Part shown: positions 55,402-63,950 of the stretch, one piece after another
How the letters are laid out: each line of letters opens with the position of its first letter
How positions within the stretch are numbered: the stretch's first letter is position 1
Assembly: GCA_030145245.1 (NCBI GenBank)
Contig: JAQYWC010000071.1
Span: 62,001 to 126,000 of the forward strand
Length of the DNA: 64,000 nt
DNA from: Desulfobacterium sp.
GTDB lineage: Bacteria; Desulfobacterota; Desulfobacteria; Desulfobacterales; Desulfobacteraceae
Reading direction: 5' to 3'
Translations under genes and position numbers: made by a program
The notes under the pieces: model-generated
Database searches by the model: none
Told to the model about the DNA's origin: nothing
What the model saw: only the letters and a program-made list of their open reading frames with translations

Positions 55402-57042
55402 ATGGACACCTTTATCACCAGATTCAAAAAGAGCTTGAAGGCATTGGATCTTAAAACCGCAAAAAACATTTTGATCAGCATCCCAGGCGAGCCGGATCAG
55501 ATAAAGTTAGATGTTTTACACGAACTTGCCCTGGCCCCGGATCAAATCGCCTGGGAACTGTTGCTCTTCCTGTCTGAAATAAATTTCGGCACCAACGATA
55601 TCAGGGAGAGACTGATCCAGCTCATCACGGACAGGGCCCACCTCAACTTTAGTTTTTTACCCATACTCTTCAAGGCCGGGGGCAGAAAAAAAGTCCGGGA
55701 AGCCGCCCCCCTGATGAAGCACGTCCTCGTCAATGAGACCGATACGGGCATCCTGGCAGAGACCATCCGGGCAGCCGGAAGAAATACCATCCAGGCCCTG
55801 GTGAATGAAATCAGCGAGTATATCTACTACGACGACCAGGAACTCAAGGCCCATACCGTCCAGGCCCTTGAGCGGATCGGATCACCCAAGGCCCTTTTCC
55901 GCCTGGAGGAGGCGGCACAGACTATAAAATGCGACCAGAACATCCTGGATGCCATTGCCACCCTCAAACAGGAAGAAGAGGATCAAAAAGCTAAAAAAGA
56001 AGAAAAGCAAGAAAAGGAGGTGGTCCACCGGGATGTCAAGGAGGACAAAAAGGCTCTCCTGCACTGCACCAACCTCAAATCCACTGAAATGGACATCCGG
56101 TTCAACGCCCTTGTCAACCTGACGGAGATGGGCCCCCAAAACATTAAGATCCTCGAAGAGAACCTTGGTTCCGACAACCACGATCTTGTGATCAACACAT
56201 TGAGGATCATCGCCAGAACCATTCCCGAACAGATGCTGGGCAACCTCTATGCACTGCTCTCGAAAAAGGGTCTGCCCAAGTCCGTTAAATTTGCCGCCTA
56301 TGAGGCCCTTGGTTCCTTCCCAGGCCTTGAGTCCGCAGCATCGACCCTGAACGGTATAGACGACCCGGCCCTGCATGTTCGCATGGCAGCCCTGAACGTT
56401 CTTGAAAAAACCCCCACCGACTTTGTGCTGGCCGAGATAAAAAACCGGATCGAAACCGGAAGAAGAAAGGGGGAGATCCTGGCCGAGACCATTCTGGATG
56501 TCCAGGCCAGGCACATCATCGAATATCTCAGGATCTCAGACACTTTCTCCTACATTGCATCCAACTATCTCACCAAACGGGCGCCCCTCTCCACGCTTAA
56601 GGGGTATGTTTCCATTCTCCAGGACCGGAACCTCAGGTCAACGGCCAAAAAGTTCAACAGTATCGCTGAAAAAGCGTCCCGGGAGAATAGACCCAAAGCC
56701 ATGGTGATCAGCTCCTCGAAAACTGTGCAGGCCGTGTATGAAAAGCTCCTGTCCCAGGCAGGATACGCCCCCATGAGCTTTATAGCCCCCCAGGACGCTT
56801 TTGAAAAAGCCTCGGAAGAAAAGCCAGGGTTGATCATCTCCGATCTTTTCCTGAACGAAATCACCGCCATTGAATTTGCCTCGGAAATACGAGAATTCTA
56901 TCCCCCAAAGGAGGTTGCCTTTGTCATCTCAACCCTTCAGCAGGACTTCAATGACAACCGGTTTGAAGCCTTGTTCTCCAAGATCGGCATCCACGGAATC
57001 GTGGCGTTTCCGGCCCGGGCCAACCAGATTCCGCCCCCTTGA
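55402..57042 (+). CDS. HEAT-repeat protein with C-terminal receiver-like domain
   Basis: 546 residues from the ATG at 55402 (AGGAG upstream, inside the galE stop region). Residues ~20-210 and ~235-400 are HEAT-like helical repeats, separated by a highly charged Lys/Glu stretch (DQKAKKEEKQEKEV). The last ~120 residues look like a response-regulator receiver (KAMVISSSKTVQAVYEKLL, GLIISDLFLNEITAIEFASEI with the acceptor Asp). It probably serves as a scaffold or adaptor in signalling. It overlaps the ATP-grasp gene. Confidence 0.75.
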   Translation: MDTFITRFKKSLKALDLKTAKNILISIPGEPDQIKLDVLHELALAPDQIAWELLLFLSEINFGTNDIRERLIQLITDRAHLNFSFLPILFKAGGRKKVREAAPLMKHVLVNETDTGILAETIRAAGRNTIQALVNEISEYIYYDDQELKAHTVQALERIGSPKALFRLEEAAQTIKCDQNILDAIATLKQEEEDQKAKKEEKQEKEVVHRDVKEDKKALLHCTNLKSTEMDIRFNALVNLTEMGPQNIKILEENLGSDNHDLVINTLRIIARTIPEQMLGNLYALLSKKGLPKSVKFAAYEALGSFPGLESAASTLNGIDDPALHVRMAALNVLEKTPTDFVLAEIKNRIETGRRKGEILAETILDVQARHIIEYLRISDTFSYIASNYLTKRAPLSTLKGYVSILQDRNLRSTAKKFNSIAEKASRENRPKAMVISSSKTVQAVYEKLLSQAGYAPMSFIAPQDAFEKASEEKPGLIISDLFLNEITAIEFASEIREFYPPKEVAFVISTLQQDFNDNRFEALFSKIGIHGIVAFPARANQIPPP

Positions 57043-57826
57043 ACCAGGGCATCCGCCATTCATCGCCCTGGGAGCCAGGCTAAAGGACAGCCCCCTTGTG
57101 ATGACCCTGGGATTCCGGCCTAACTTCTGCGACTACACCGACGAAGAGGTCGACCTGATCAACAATGCCGGGGTCATCTACTGGCCCACGGCATTCTACG
57201 CAGACCTCTTCAACACCATGGGTAAAAGAACCTTTCCAAGCTTTAACACCTATTCTTTTACCCTTGACAAGATCAGGCAGACGGCCATTTTCAAACTGCT
57301 CAACATCCCCCACCCTGCAACCAGGGTCTTTTACGGCAAAAAACAGAAACAGACCATCACCGATTTTTTTAACTTTCCATTTGTTGCCAAGATTCCCAGG
57401 GGATCGGCCAGGGGAAGGGGCATCTTCCTGATCAAGACCCGGGAGGAGCTGGCAACCTACCTGAAACTCCCAGGCCCTGCCTACATCCAGGAGTACCTTC
57501 CCACGGATCGGGACATGAGAGTTATCGTGATCGGCAAGGAGATAGCCCTTGCCTTCTGGCGGGTAGCAAAAGGAGGAGAGTTTCGGACCAACCTTTCCCA
57601 GGGGGGAAGCATCGACTTTTCCCCCCTGCCCCGTGAAGCCCTGGAACTGGCCATTGCCACGGCCATTCAGTGCAACTGGACCGACGTGGGCCTGGATATC
57701 ATGGAACACCAGGGAAAATTCATAGTGCTTGAGGCCAACATGAAATACGGCATCCAGGGCTTTAAAACCGCCGGAATAGATTATAAGCAAATGCTCGAAA
57801 ACCTCATGAAAAAAGGAAAGATATAA
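56951..57826 (+). CDS. RimK-like ATP-grasp ligase, start uncertain
   Basis: The reliable part starts at HPPFIALGARLKDSPLVMTLGF (~57050) and runs to 57826. ATP-grasp features are FVAKIPRGSARGRGIFLI (lysine and glycine loop), YIQEYLPTDRDMRVIVIG and the metal-binding end VGLDIMEHQGKFIVLEANMKYG. Such ligases join amino acids or peptides to carboxylates using ATP. No good start lies just before the conserved region: the nearest upstream ATG is 56951, inside the HEAT gene in another frame, and the next is 57101. The true start, or a small frameshift, is unresolved. Confidence 0.7.
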   Translation: MTTGLKPCSPRSASTESWRFRPGPTRFRPLEPGHPPFIALGARLKDSPLVMTLGFRPNFCDYTDEEVDLINNAGVIYWPTAFYADLFNTMGKRTFPSFNTYSFTLDKIRQTAIFKLLNIPHPATRVFYGKKQKQTITDFFNFPFVAKIPRGSARGRGIFLIKTREELATYLKLPGPAYIQEYLPTDRDMRVIVIGKEIALAFWRVAKGGEFRTNLSQGGSIDFSPLPREALELAIATAIQCNWTDVGLDIMEHQGKFIVLEANMKYGIQGFKTAGIDYKQMLENLMKKGKI

Positions 57827-57913
57827 GCACTTGCACAAAAAAAATAAATATTGTAGGGTTCGAAAATTGGCTGAATTAAAATCAATTTTAACCCATGGAG
57901 AGATATAATCATC

Positions 57914-58306
57914 ATGAACATGACTGATGCTATAGATCTTTTTACAAAAGAGAAATTGGACAGAATTTTTCCAGCAGACCGGGCAGATAGCTTTTTCGAG
58001 GCCCTGTATGGAGATGTTTCCGAAGGTGCCTATGATATCAGCCTGGAATTTTCCAAAATAGAGAAAGACAGTCTCATATTTGAATTTCACCTGAAACAGC
58101 GTCCGGGCAAATGCCTTGCCTGCAACGTCACCCACGGACTTCCAATGGTTTTCTCCCGTCATCCCGTGATCAACCTTGACGGAATTACCAAAGAGATCAA
58201 CACACTTTTAAGCGGTAAAGCCACCTGCACTGGCTGGGACGTAAAACAGACCAAAGAGATCGACCGTACTCTTCACCTTCTCCCAGTCGCATTCCACATC
58301 ACCTGA
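57914..58306 (+). CDS. Small conserved-looking protein of unknown function
   Basis: 130 residues without signal peptide or membrane segment. The central stretch LKQRPGKCLACNVTHGLP contains a CxxC pair and resembles a family I associate with delta-type sulfate reducers, sometimes carrying the meaningless database name pancreas/duodenum homeobox protein; that association is recollection, not a search. It starts with an ATG after GAGAGATATAATCATC. Function unknown. Confidence 0.7.
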   Translation: MNMTDAIDLFTKEKLDRIFPADRADSFFEALYGDVSEGAYDISLEFSKIEKDSLIFEFHLKQRPGKCLACNVTHGLPMVFSRHPVINLDGITKEINTLLSGKATCTGWDVKQTKEIDRTLHLLPVAFHIT

Positions 58307-58332
58307 TAAAAAACCTTCAAGACCACACAGTC

Positions 58333-58393
58333 ATCGGGTTCCCGACAGATATATCTCCATATCACCGCCTCTCAGCTACGCTGGGAACCCGAT
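58333..58393. repeat. Inverted repeat between convergent genes
   Basis: ATCGGGTTCCC (58333-58343) and GGGAACCCGAT (58383-58393) are perfect 11-bp arms with a 39-nt loop, between the stops at 58306 and 58400. It is unrelated to the GGGGTCAGG family and may be a weak bidirectional terminator. Confidence 0.5.
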
Positions 58394-58399
58394 ACCAAC

Positions 58400-58927
58400 C
58401 TAGTTGCCGGCCTCATCCCCCATCCACTCCTTAAGATATTCGTCCACATAGGCTGTTGCCGGAGAAAGAATAGGTTCAGGGGATAGCAGCACATACCCGA
58501 TGCTCTCGATCTCCTGGGCAAGATGCTTGAAAAATGCCGCTTCAACATCCGCTTTTTCTTCAGAGGCGCAAGTCTCCGTGACCGCCTCGGTGAGATAGCC
58601 CACCGGCGTGAACGAGGAGCACTCAGCCATATCCCACTCGTCCGGAAAATTGTTGATTTTCCAGGGGCTCAGGCTCTCGGGCTTCAGTATGTTCGTTTTT
58701 TTCCTGTTGAAGGGTGCCTGGACAAACTTCATTTTCCGTTTTTCCCACTGCATCAGCTCTTTTAAGAGCGTCTCCATATCATCGGAAAAGATCCACTCCT
58801 CCGGTTCCAGTAAAACAGGAGGAAACTCCCTGCTGGTAAGGGCATACTTGAACGGCCCCTTGGTTTGCCAGAACTTCTTGAATTCACTGGATTCAAGTAA
58901 AATTATTCGTTGTACGGTCTTCGCCAT
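58400..58927 (-). CDS. Uncharacterised protein
   Basis: 175 residues that I do not recognise. It begins MAKTVQRIILLESSEFKKFW and is rich in aromatic and charged residues, with no membrane segment or signal peptide. The C-terminal half is acidic (EEKADVEAAFFKHLAQEIE). AGAGGCATTATG gives a good ribosome binding site. It is a single gene, divergent from birA by ~150 bp. Confidence 0.65.
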   Translation of the reverse strand: MAKTVQRIILLESSEFKKFWQTKGPFKYALTSREFPPVLLEPEEWIFSDDMETLLKELMQWEKRKMKFVQAPFNRKKTNILKPESLSPWKINNFPDEWDMAECSSFTPVGYLTEAVTETCASEEKADVEAAFFKHLAQEIESIGYVLLSPEPILSPATAYVDEYLKEWMGDEAGN

Positions 58928-59033
58928 AATGCCTCTCCTAACATCTCTACTGATTCACAGATAAAAGGATTAATGATATCAGAGAGGGGCTGATTTGAAC
59001 ATACCAAAAGTTTTTCCCTTGACCCCTGCAGGG

Positions 59034-59074
59034 TTTCCTGTTAACCATTCTTCTCAAACCAGGTTAACAGGAAA
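59034..59074 (+). promoter_or_regulatory. BirA operator upstream of the birA-bioY operon
   Basis: TTTCCTGTTAACC (59034-59046) and GGTTAACAGGAAA (59062-59074) are perfect 13-bp arms with a 15-nt spacer, matching the known BirA operator pattern (TGTTAACC-N15-GGTTAACA). A possible -35 (TTGACC, 59019) places a -10 inside the left arm. The site ends 6 bp before the birA ATG, so binding of biotinyl-AMP-BirA should repress the operon. Confidence 0.85.
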
Positions 59075-59080
59075 CAATCC

Positions 59081-60013
59081 ATGAAAGAAAAAATCTTACA
59101 ATTGCTGGGCAATGCCCAGACCCGGTTCATCTCAGGGGTTGAGATGAGCAACCACCTGGGCATCTCCAGGGTGGCGGTGTGGAAACACATGAAACGGCTG
59201 GTCCAGGAGGGGTATGACATCGATTCCTCCCCCAAGGGCTATCGGCTGAAGAGCTGCCGGGACCTCCTGGCTTTCACCTTTGAAAGGGGGGTGTCCTCCA
59301 TCCGTTTTCTGCCCATTGCGGACTCCACCATGGACAGGGCACGGGAACTTGCAAAACAGGGGGCCGGCCATCTCACGGTGGTGATTGCGGAACAGCAGGA
59401 AAAGGGCCGGGGCAGGCTCAACCGAACCTGGCTTTCCCAAAAAGGAGGACTGTGGTTCACCATCATCCTCAAGCCCGACCTGCCGCCACAGCTGAGCTTC
59501 AAGGTCAATTTCGCCGCCTCCCTCTGCCTTGCAAGGACATTGAACCGGCTCTTTGACATCAATGCCCGGGTGAAATGGCCCAACGACATCCTTGTCAACA
59601 ACAAGAAGCTTGTGGGGCTTTTGTCCGAGATGGAAACCCGGGGGGACATGATCTCCTTTGTCAACGTCGGCATCGGCATCAATGTGAACAACCATCCTGA
59701 ACAGGACGAGCCCAATGCCGTGTCCATACGCACACTCGTGGGCCGTGAAGTTTCCAGACGAGAGATCCTCACAACCTTTCTGGATGAGCTTGAGGCAATG
59801 CTTCAAGACATCCTTGAAAAAAATATCATCGACCTGTGGAAGGAGCAGACCTCAACCATTGGCAAGCAGGTGAGAATCGAGACCCTCAACAATGTGTACA
59901 AAGGGGTCGCCCTTGATGTGGACGAGACCGGCGCACTGATCCTGGAACAGGAGGATAACACCACCCGGCGGGTAATTTACGGAGACTGTTTTCACAGGGA
60001 GAATCAATCATGA
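59081..60013 (+). CDS. birA: Bifunctional biotin ligase/biotin operon repressor
   Basis: 310 residues. The N-terminal ~65 residues are a winged helix (MSNHLGISRVAVWKHMKRL). The ligase domain has the biotinyl-AMP loop EKGRGRLNRTW (~108-118) and KWPNDILVNNKKLVGLLSEM, and a C-terminal SH3-like domain closes the protein. It attaches biotin to carboxylases and, with its DNA-binding domain, should repress through the operator directly upstream. The bioY start overlaps its stop by 4 bp. Confidence 0.96.
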   Translation: MKEKILQLLGNAQTRFISGVEMSNHLGISRVAVWKHMKRLVQEGYDIDSSPKGYRLKSCRDLLAFTFERGVSSIRFLPIADSTMDRARELAKQGAGHLTVVIAEQQEKGRGRLNRTWLSQKGGLWFTIILKPDLPPQLSFKVNFAASLCLARTLNRLFDINARVKWPNDILVNNKKLVGLLSEMETRGDMISFVNVGIGINVNNHPEQDEPNAVSIRTLVGREVSRREILTTFLDELEAMLQDILEKNIIDLWKEQTSTIGKQVRIETLNNVYKGVALDVDETGALILEQEDNTTRRVIYGDCFHRENQS

Positions 60014-60537
60014 ACCAAGGATATCAACTCAGAGAAACCGTGTACTCGGCCCTTTTTGCGGCCCTCATTGCCGCAGGCGCCTTTATCGCCATCCCCATTG
60101 GCCCTGTGCCCATCGTTCTCCAGAACCTCTTTGTCCTGCTGGCAGGCCTGATCCTAGGCCCCCGCTGGGGCCTTGCAAGCGTTGGCCTCTATCTGCTGAT
60201 GGGCGCATGCGGTTTTCCCGTGTTTGCCGGGGGAACCGGGGGCATGGGGCGACTGTTGGGCCCCACCGGGGGATATCTCCTCGGCTACATTCCGGCCGTG
60301 CTGGTCACAGGCCTTATTTCAGAACGCCTGGGCAGGACCCGGTTCGCCGACGCAGCAGCAATGGTTGCAGGCTCCCTCATCGTTTACGGTGCCGGTGTTC
60401 CCTGGCTGAAATTTGCAACAAACATGGCCTGGAACAAGGCGGTTTTAGCCGGCATGGTCCCGTTTATTCCGGGTGATCTGCTCAAGATTACGGCAGGCGT
60501 CTTTGCAGCCGAAATCATCAGAAAGGTTATCAAATGA
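60010..60537 (+). CDS. bioY: Biotin ECF transporter S component BioY
   Basis: 175 residues with about six membrane segments. BioY signatures are visible: IPIGPVPIVLQNLFVLLAGL, LGPRWGLASVGLYLLMGACG and PVFAGGTGG. BioY captures biotin in the membrane and works with the ATPase and transmembrane T component encoded next. It overlaps birA and the ATPase gene by 4 bp each, making a tightly coupled operon. Confidence 0.96.
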   Translation: MNQGYQLRETVYSALFAALIAAGAFIAIPIGPVPIVLQNLFVLLAGLILGPRWGLASVGLYLLMGACGFPVFAGGTGGMGRLLGPTGGYLLGYIPAVLVTGLISERLGRTRFADAAAMVAGSLIVYGAGVPWLKFATNMAWNKAVLAGMVPFIPGDLLKITAGVFAAEIIRKVIK

Positions 60538-61292
60538 GAGCGCGTCCCCTGATTGAGGCAGATCAACTCTGCCACGGGTATGACAGCACTGGAAACGGCA
60601 TCCGAAAGATCAGCTTCCAAATTTTCAAGGGGGAGTTCCTCCTTGTGGCAGGCAAAAACGGTTCAGGCAAGAGCACCCTGTTTCGGCACCTGAATGCCCT
60701 GTTGATGCCCACGGCAGGCGATCTCCTCGTCCACGGCAGATCCATCCGTAAAGATCCCCTGGCTGCCAGAAAAACCGTGGGCCTGGTGTTCCAGGATGCC
60801 GACACCCAGATCGTGGGAGAGACAGTGGCCGACGACATCGCCTTTGGCCCGGAAAACCTCGGACTTTCCCGCAACGAAATCCAGGAAAGGGTCGACCTTG
60901 CCCTGGATGCCCTGGGGCTTTCACAGTTGCAAGAGAGGAACCCCTCCTCCCTGTCCGGGGGAGAGAAACGGCGCCTTGCCATTGCCGGGGTGGTTGCCAT
61001 GGACCCGGAGGTGATCGTACTGGACGAGCCCTTTTCCAACCTGGACCACCCGGGCACCCTGGATCTCATTGCCTGCATTGAAAAGCTCCACCAGACGGGC
61101 CGCACCATCGTCCTTGCCACCCATGACATCGAAAAAGTGATCACCCTGGCCACCCGGATGATCATCCTGGACCGGGGCAGCCTTGTTGCGGATGATGTCC
61201 CCCAGGCACTCTTGAAACACCTGGAACAGTTCGGGATAAGGGAGCCCTGCGCATCACGGCTCGGCATGGAGGTTCAGCCGTGGGCCAGTTGA
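60534..61292 (+). CDS. bioM: ECF transporter ATPase (BioM-type)
   Basis: 252 residues. Walker A is GKNGSGKSTLFRH (~38-50), the Q-loop FQDADTQIVGETVADDIAFGPEN is typical of ECF ATPases, the signature is LSGGEKRRLAIAG and Walker B is VIVLDEPFSNLD. It powers biotin uptake with BioY and the T component. The downstream gene starts within its 3' end (13-bp overlap). Confidence 0.95.
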   Translation: MRARPLIEADQLCHGYDSTGNGIRKISFQIFKGEFLLVAGKNGSGKSTLFRHLNALLMPTAGDLLVHGRSIRKDPLAARKTVGLVFQDADTQIVGETVADDIAFGPENLGLSRNEIQERVDLALDALGLSQLQERNPSSLSGGEKRRLAIAGVVAMDPEVIVLDEPFSNLDHPGTLDLIACIEKLHQTGRTIVLATHDIEKVITLATRMIILDRGSLVADDVPQALLKHLEQFGIREPCASRLGMEVQPWAS

Positions 61293-62035
61293 ACCTGTTC
61301 ACCTATATCCCATCCACCTCCATTGCCCATGACCTGGATGTGCGGTGCAAACTGTGCTGCCTGAGCCTCATGAGCCTTGCCACCTTCCGGGGAGGGCCGG
61401 TGCCCCTTGCCCTTATCACCGCCATGGTTGCAGGACTCCTGATCCCTGCCGCCATCAGGCCGCTTACGCTCCTTCGGGAGCTGAAATTCTTTTTTCTCCT
61501 GGTGGCCATGGTCTTTATCTCACGGTCCGTCACCACAGGGGGAGAACCCATGATCAACCTGTTGGGAATATCGGCAACAAAACAGGGAATCGCGGAGGGA
61601 GCCCTGCTGTCCTGGAAATTCGTCCTGGTGATGCTCATGGGAATCGTGTTTGCAAGGACCACAAAGCCCTCCCATGTCAAGGGAGCGGTCCAGTGGTTTC
61701 TGCGACCTGTCCCCTTTATCCCGGAGACCCGGGCCGCCGTCATGATCAGCCTGTTTTTAAGATTCATGCCCCTGATTCTCAACCAGGCGTCCGAGGTGTC
61801 CCAGGCCCAGCAGGCACGCTGTTTCCACCTGGAAAAAAACCCGGTAAAACGGCTGGTCCGCCTCACGGTTCCCCTGCTCAAAAAGACCTTTCAATCGGCG
61901 GACAGGATGGCCCTTGCAATGGAGGCCCGCAGCTACAGCGAAAAGCGAACAGACCCTGCCTTCATCCGTTCCGGCCACGAACCCCTCACCCTTGCCCTGT
62001 GCCTCCTTGTTCTGGGACTATCCTTTATGGTGTGA
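61280..62035 (+). CDS. bioN: ECF transporter T component (BioN-type)
   Basis: 251 residues with about five membrane segments. The two cytoplasmic coupling motifs that contact the ATPase are present as QQARCFH and MEARSYS (Ala-Arg-Ser/Cys type), ~177 and ~215. Translation is coupled to the ATPase gene. Its 3' end overlaps the convergent GNAT gene by 11 bp, so there is no room for a conventional terminator. Confidence 0.93.
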   Translation: MGQLNLFTYIPSTSIAHDLDVRCKLCCLSLMSLATFRGGPVPLALITAMVAGLLIPAAIRPLTLLRELKFFFLLVAMVFISRSVTTGGEPMINLLGISATKQGIAEGALLSWKFVLVMLMGIVFARTTKPSHVKGAVQWFLRPVPFIPETRAAVMISLFLRFMPLILNQASEVSQAQQARCFHLEKNPVKRLVRLTVPLLKKTFQSADRMALAMEARSYSEKRTDPAFIRSGHEPLTLALCLLVLGLSFMV

Positions 62036-62537
62036 CAGTCAGCTTCATTTCCATGAGATTCCAGGCTTCATCGCGGAATGTGAATGCACCCATCTTAAGC
62101 CGGTACTCCTTGAACCCAAGGCTTTGATAGGTGGCGATGGCCGCCTTGTTAAAGTCAAACACGCCAAGGGTGATTTCAACGAGGCCCAGAGTGTCGAACG
62201 CCTCCCTGGCAGCCAGCCGGACCATCTCCTTGCCAAGGCCTGTCCCTTGATAATCCGGAAAGATCATCACCCGTCCGATCCGGCAACATGCCCTGGTATA
62301 ATCAATATTCATGAGCTGGATGTGACCGACCACCTGGGATGTTGTCCGGAGAACCGCCTTGAACACCTTAACAGATGGCTGTTCCCCGGCGGCCTTTGCC
62401 AGGGTTCGTTTCAACTGGATGGCATCCAGGGGATGACGATAATTCGGCCCGGCCCATTGAAGGAGTAAGCGAGCGTCCGGAACCAAAGCGATCAACGGAT
62501 CGCAGTCGCTTTCAAGAAATTTTTCCAGCCGGATCAT
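62025..62537 (-). CDS. GNAT family N-acetyltransferase
   Basis: 170 residues. The acetyl-CoA loop is RIGRVMIFPDYQGTGLGKEMVRLA (~90-113), preceded by QVVGHIQLMNID and followed by LGVFDFNKAAIATYQSLGFKEY. This pattern matches the RimJ/RimL-like branch of GNAT. The acceptor substrate is unknown. The 281-bp gap to the next coding remnant (62538-62818) contains nothing I recognise. Confidence 0.9.
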   Translation of the reverse strand: MIRLEKFLESDCDPLIALVPDARLLLQWAGPNYRHPLDAIQLKRTLAKAAGEQPSVKVFKAVLRTTSQVVGHIQLMNIDYTRACCRIGRVMIFPDYQGTGLGKEMVRLAAREAFDTLGLVEITLGVFDFNKAAIATYQSLGFKEYRLKMGAFTFRDEAWNLMEMKLTVTP

Positions 62538-62818
62538 AGACCAGCCGGATTTCGAATGGTTTGTGCCTCTGCTATGGCGTCACCAATACGGGTTATCCTG
62601 ATCTCAATCGTCATTACTCAATCTTGCTCCTGTCAGTAGGGGGTCTGAAGATCCAACGAATGTCTTCGTTTATCTGCAACCAGGACTTTACTCTTTTGGG
62701 GTTCCGTAAGTCCAGACCTTTCTACCGCACCCATACAAAAACGCCCCCTCCACCCGGGATACAAATAGCAGTCCGGGATGCCGACACCCGGATCGTGGAA
62801 TAACCGTTTAACGATCTT

Positions 62819-63238
62819 TCAAAGATAGATCTCAGGTTCTTTCCGTTCCTGACATGCCATCTGTAATTGTTCAATGGCCCCGTTAAAATGGGGATCTGTC
62901 ATCTGTTTGGCTTCTTCCGGGCAATGTTTCACACATGCAAAACAAATTAGGCATTGCCATTTGTCTATCTTTGAAACATTGTCCGGATCAATGGCTGCTG
63001 TGGGACAAACTTCAGCACACAGCCCACATTGGGTACACTTGTCCGCATCTGTCACAGGAGTAAAGGATAATGTCTCACGAACCTGTTTGATCATATGCAG
63101 ATTTACAGGTTCAAGATAAGGAATATTTCCCGGAATATCAATTTTCCCAAGATCCTCTAAGGAATTTATGGCTTTAAGTTTTTCCCTGATTTTGGAACCA
63201 AAGGCCTGTGCTTTTTCAATATCATCGGAATCAGGCCG
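62819..63238 (-). pseudogene. C-terminal part of a disrupted EFR1-type flavodoxin/ferredoxin gene
   Basis: The frame reads ARPDSDDIEKAQAFG, then the ferredoxin part with two clusters, CTQCGLCAEVCP and CLICFACVKHCP, and ends PEIYL. An internal ATG at 63094 gives a 91-residue ferredoxin-like product, which could still be made. The gene's N-terminal flavodoxin half is at 63726-63950, beyond an IS3-family remnant. About 70 central residues are missing, so the original fused protein is lost. Confidence 0.8.
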
Positions 63239-63728
63239 GGCATGGGCCTTCCTGGATTATGTTTCCGTCCATCTTCGGCAACTTTTTTGTCCCGTTGATA
63301 CCAGGTGGAGCTGGCAATACCCGCATATTTAAGGATCTTTTTAGCTTGATGGCCTTTTTTTGTAAAGTTTTCAGCTACTTCTATTCTTTCAACCAGAGTT
63401 GGTTCGTTTTTTTTAAAAGCTCCTTTAATACCGCTATTTCAGTTTTGGCGTCTGCCAGTTCTTTCTCCAGGGTTCGCTGGGATTTCCGGTTATCCGCTTT
63501 CTGTTTGTTTTTGTCTCTTCTGAACCAAGTGTAGACCGTAGTGGCTGGAATTTCATGCTTTTGGGCCACTGCTGCATAGTTGTTCGTTTCAATGCACTCT
63601 TTAATGACCTGAGTCTTGAACTCAGTGGTGTAACTCTTCGACTTTTCGATGCTCATTTTTATGCTCCTTTCAGGTATTTTTTAATACCGGATTACGCACA
63701 AAAAGTCTCCACATTATATAGGGGGTTA
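63238..63728 (-). mobile_element. Truncated IS3-family element
   Basis: It contains an intact orfA (63381-63656) and ~55 codons of orfB in the overlapping frame (TLVERIEVAENFTKKGHQAK), cut off near 63238 after NPGR. A slippery A8 run near the orfA end fits the programmed frameshift of IS3 elements. The catalytic DDE part of orfB is gone, so the element is dead. It sits inside the EFR1-type gene. Exact termini and any target duplication could not be fixed. Confidence 0.8.
63381..63656 (-). CDS. IS3-family transposase OrfA
   Basis: 91 residues. A helix-turn-helix (YAAVAQKHEIPATTVYTWF) is followed by a leucine-zipper-like coiled coil (LEKELADAKTEIAVLKELLKK), the layout of IS3 OrfA. AGGAGCATAAAAATG gives a good start. 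Without a complete OrfB it cannot transpose the element. Confidence 0.88.
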   Translation of the reverse strand: MSIEKSKSYTTEFKTQVIKECIETNNYAAVAQKHEIPATTVYTWFRRDKNKQKADNRKSQRTLEKELADAKTEIAVLKELLKKTNQLWLKE

Positions 63729-63950
63729 GAGAGGCACCACCTCTTCCGGAACGCGGCCATAATAAACAGGGGTAGCAAGAATGACGATATCATTATTAAA
63801 AACAAAAGATTCCCCTTTACGCTTAGACCGGTTTGTACAGTCCATCATCTCAATATGTTCGGCCTGCATACCCACTGCAATGTTTTCTATGATTGTCCTG
63901 GTTGTCCCTGTTGGCGAAAAGTATACACATGAAACTGATTGAATATCCAT
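63726..63950 (-). pseudogene. N-terminal part of a disrupted EFR1-type flavodoxin/ferredoxin gene
   Basis: 74 codons reading VSCVYFSPTGTTRTIIENIA (flavodoxin phosphate loop SPTGTTR) to ILATPVYYGRVPEEVVPL, where the frame runs into the IS3 remnant and stops. GGAGA precedes the ATG at 63950. The matching ferredoxin half is at 62819-63238. The intact family couples an FMN domain to two [4Fe-4S] clusters. Confidence 0.8.

Noticed and set aside
62561-62803. 80-codon plus-strand frame after the GNAT gene
   Set aside because: No ribosome binding site or recognisable sequence; treated as non-coding.
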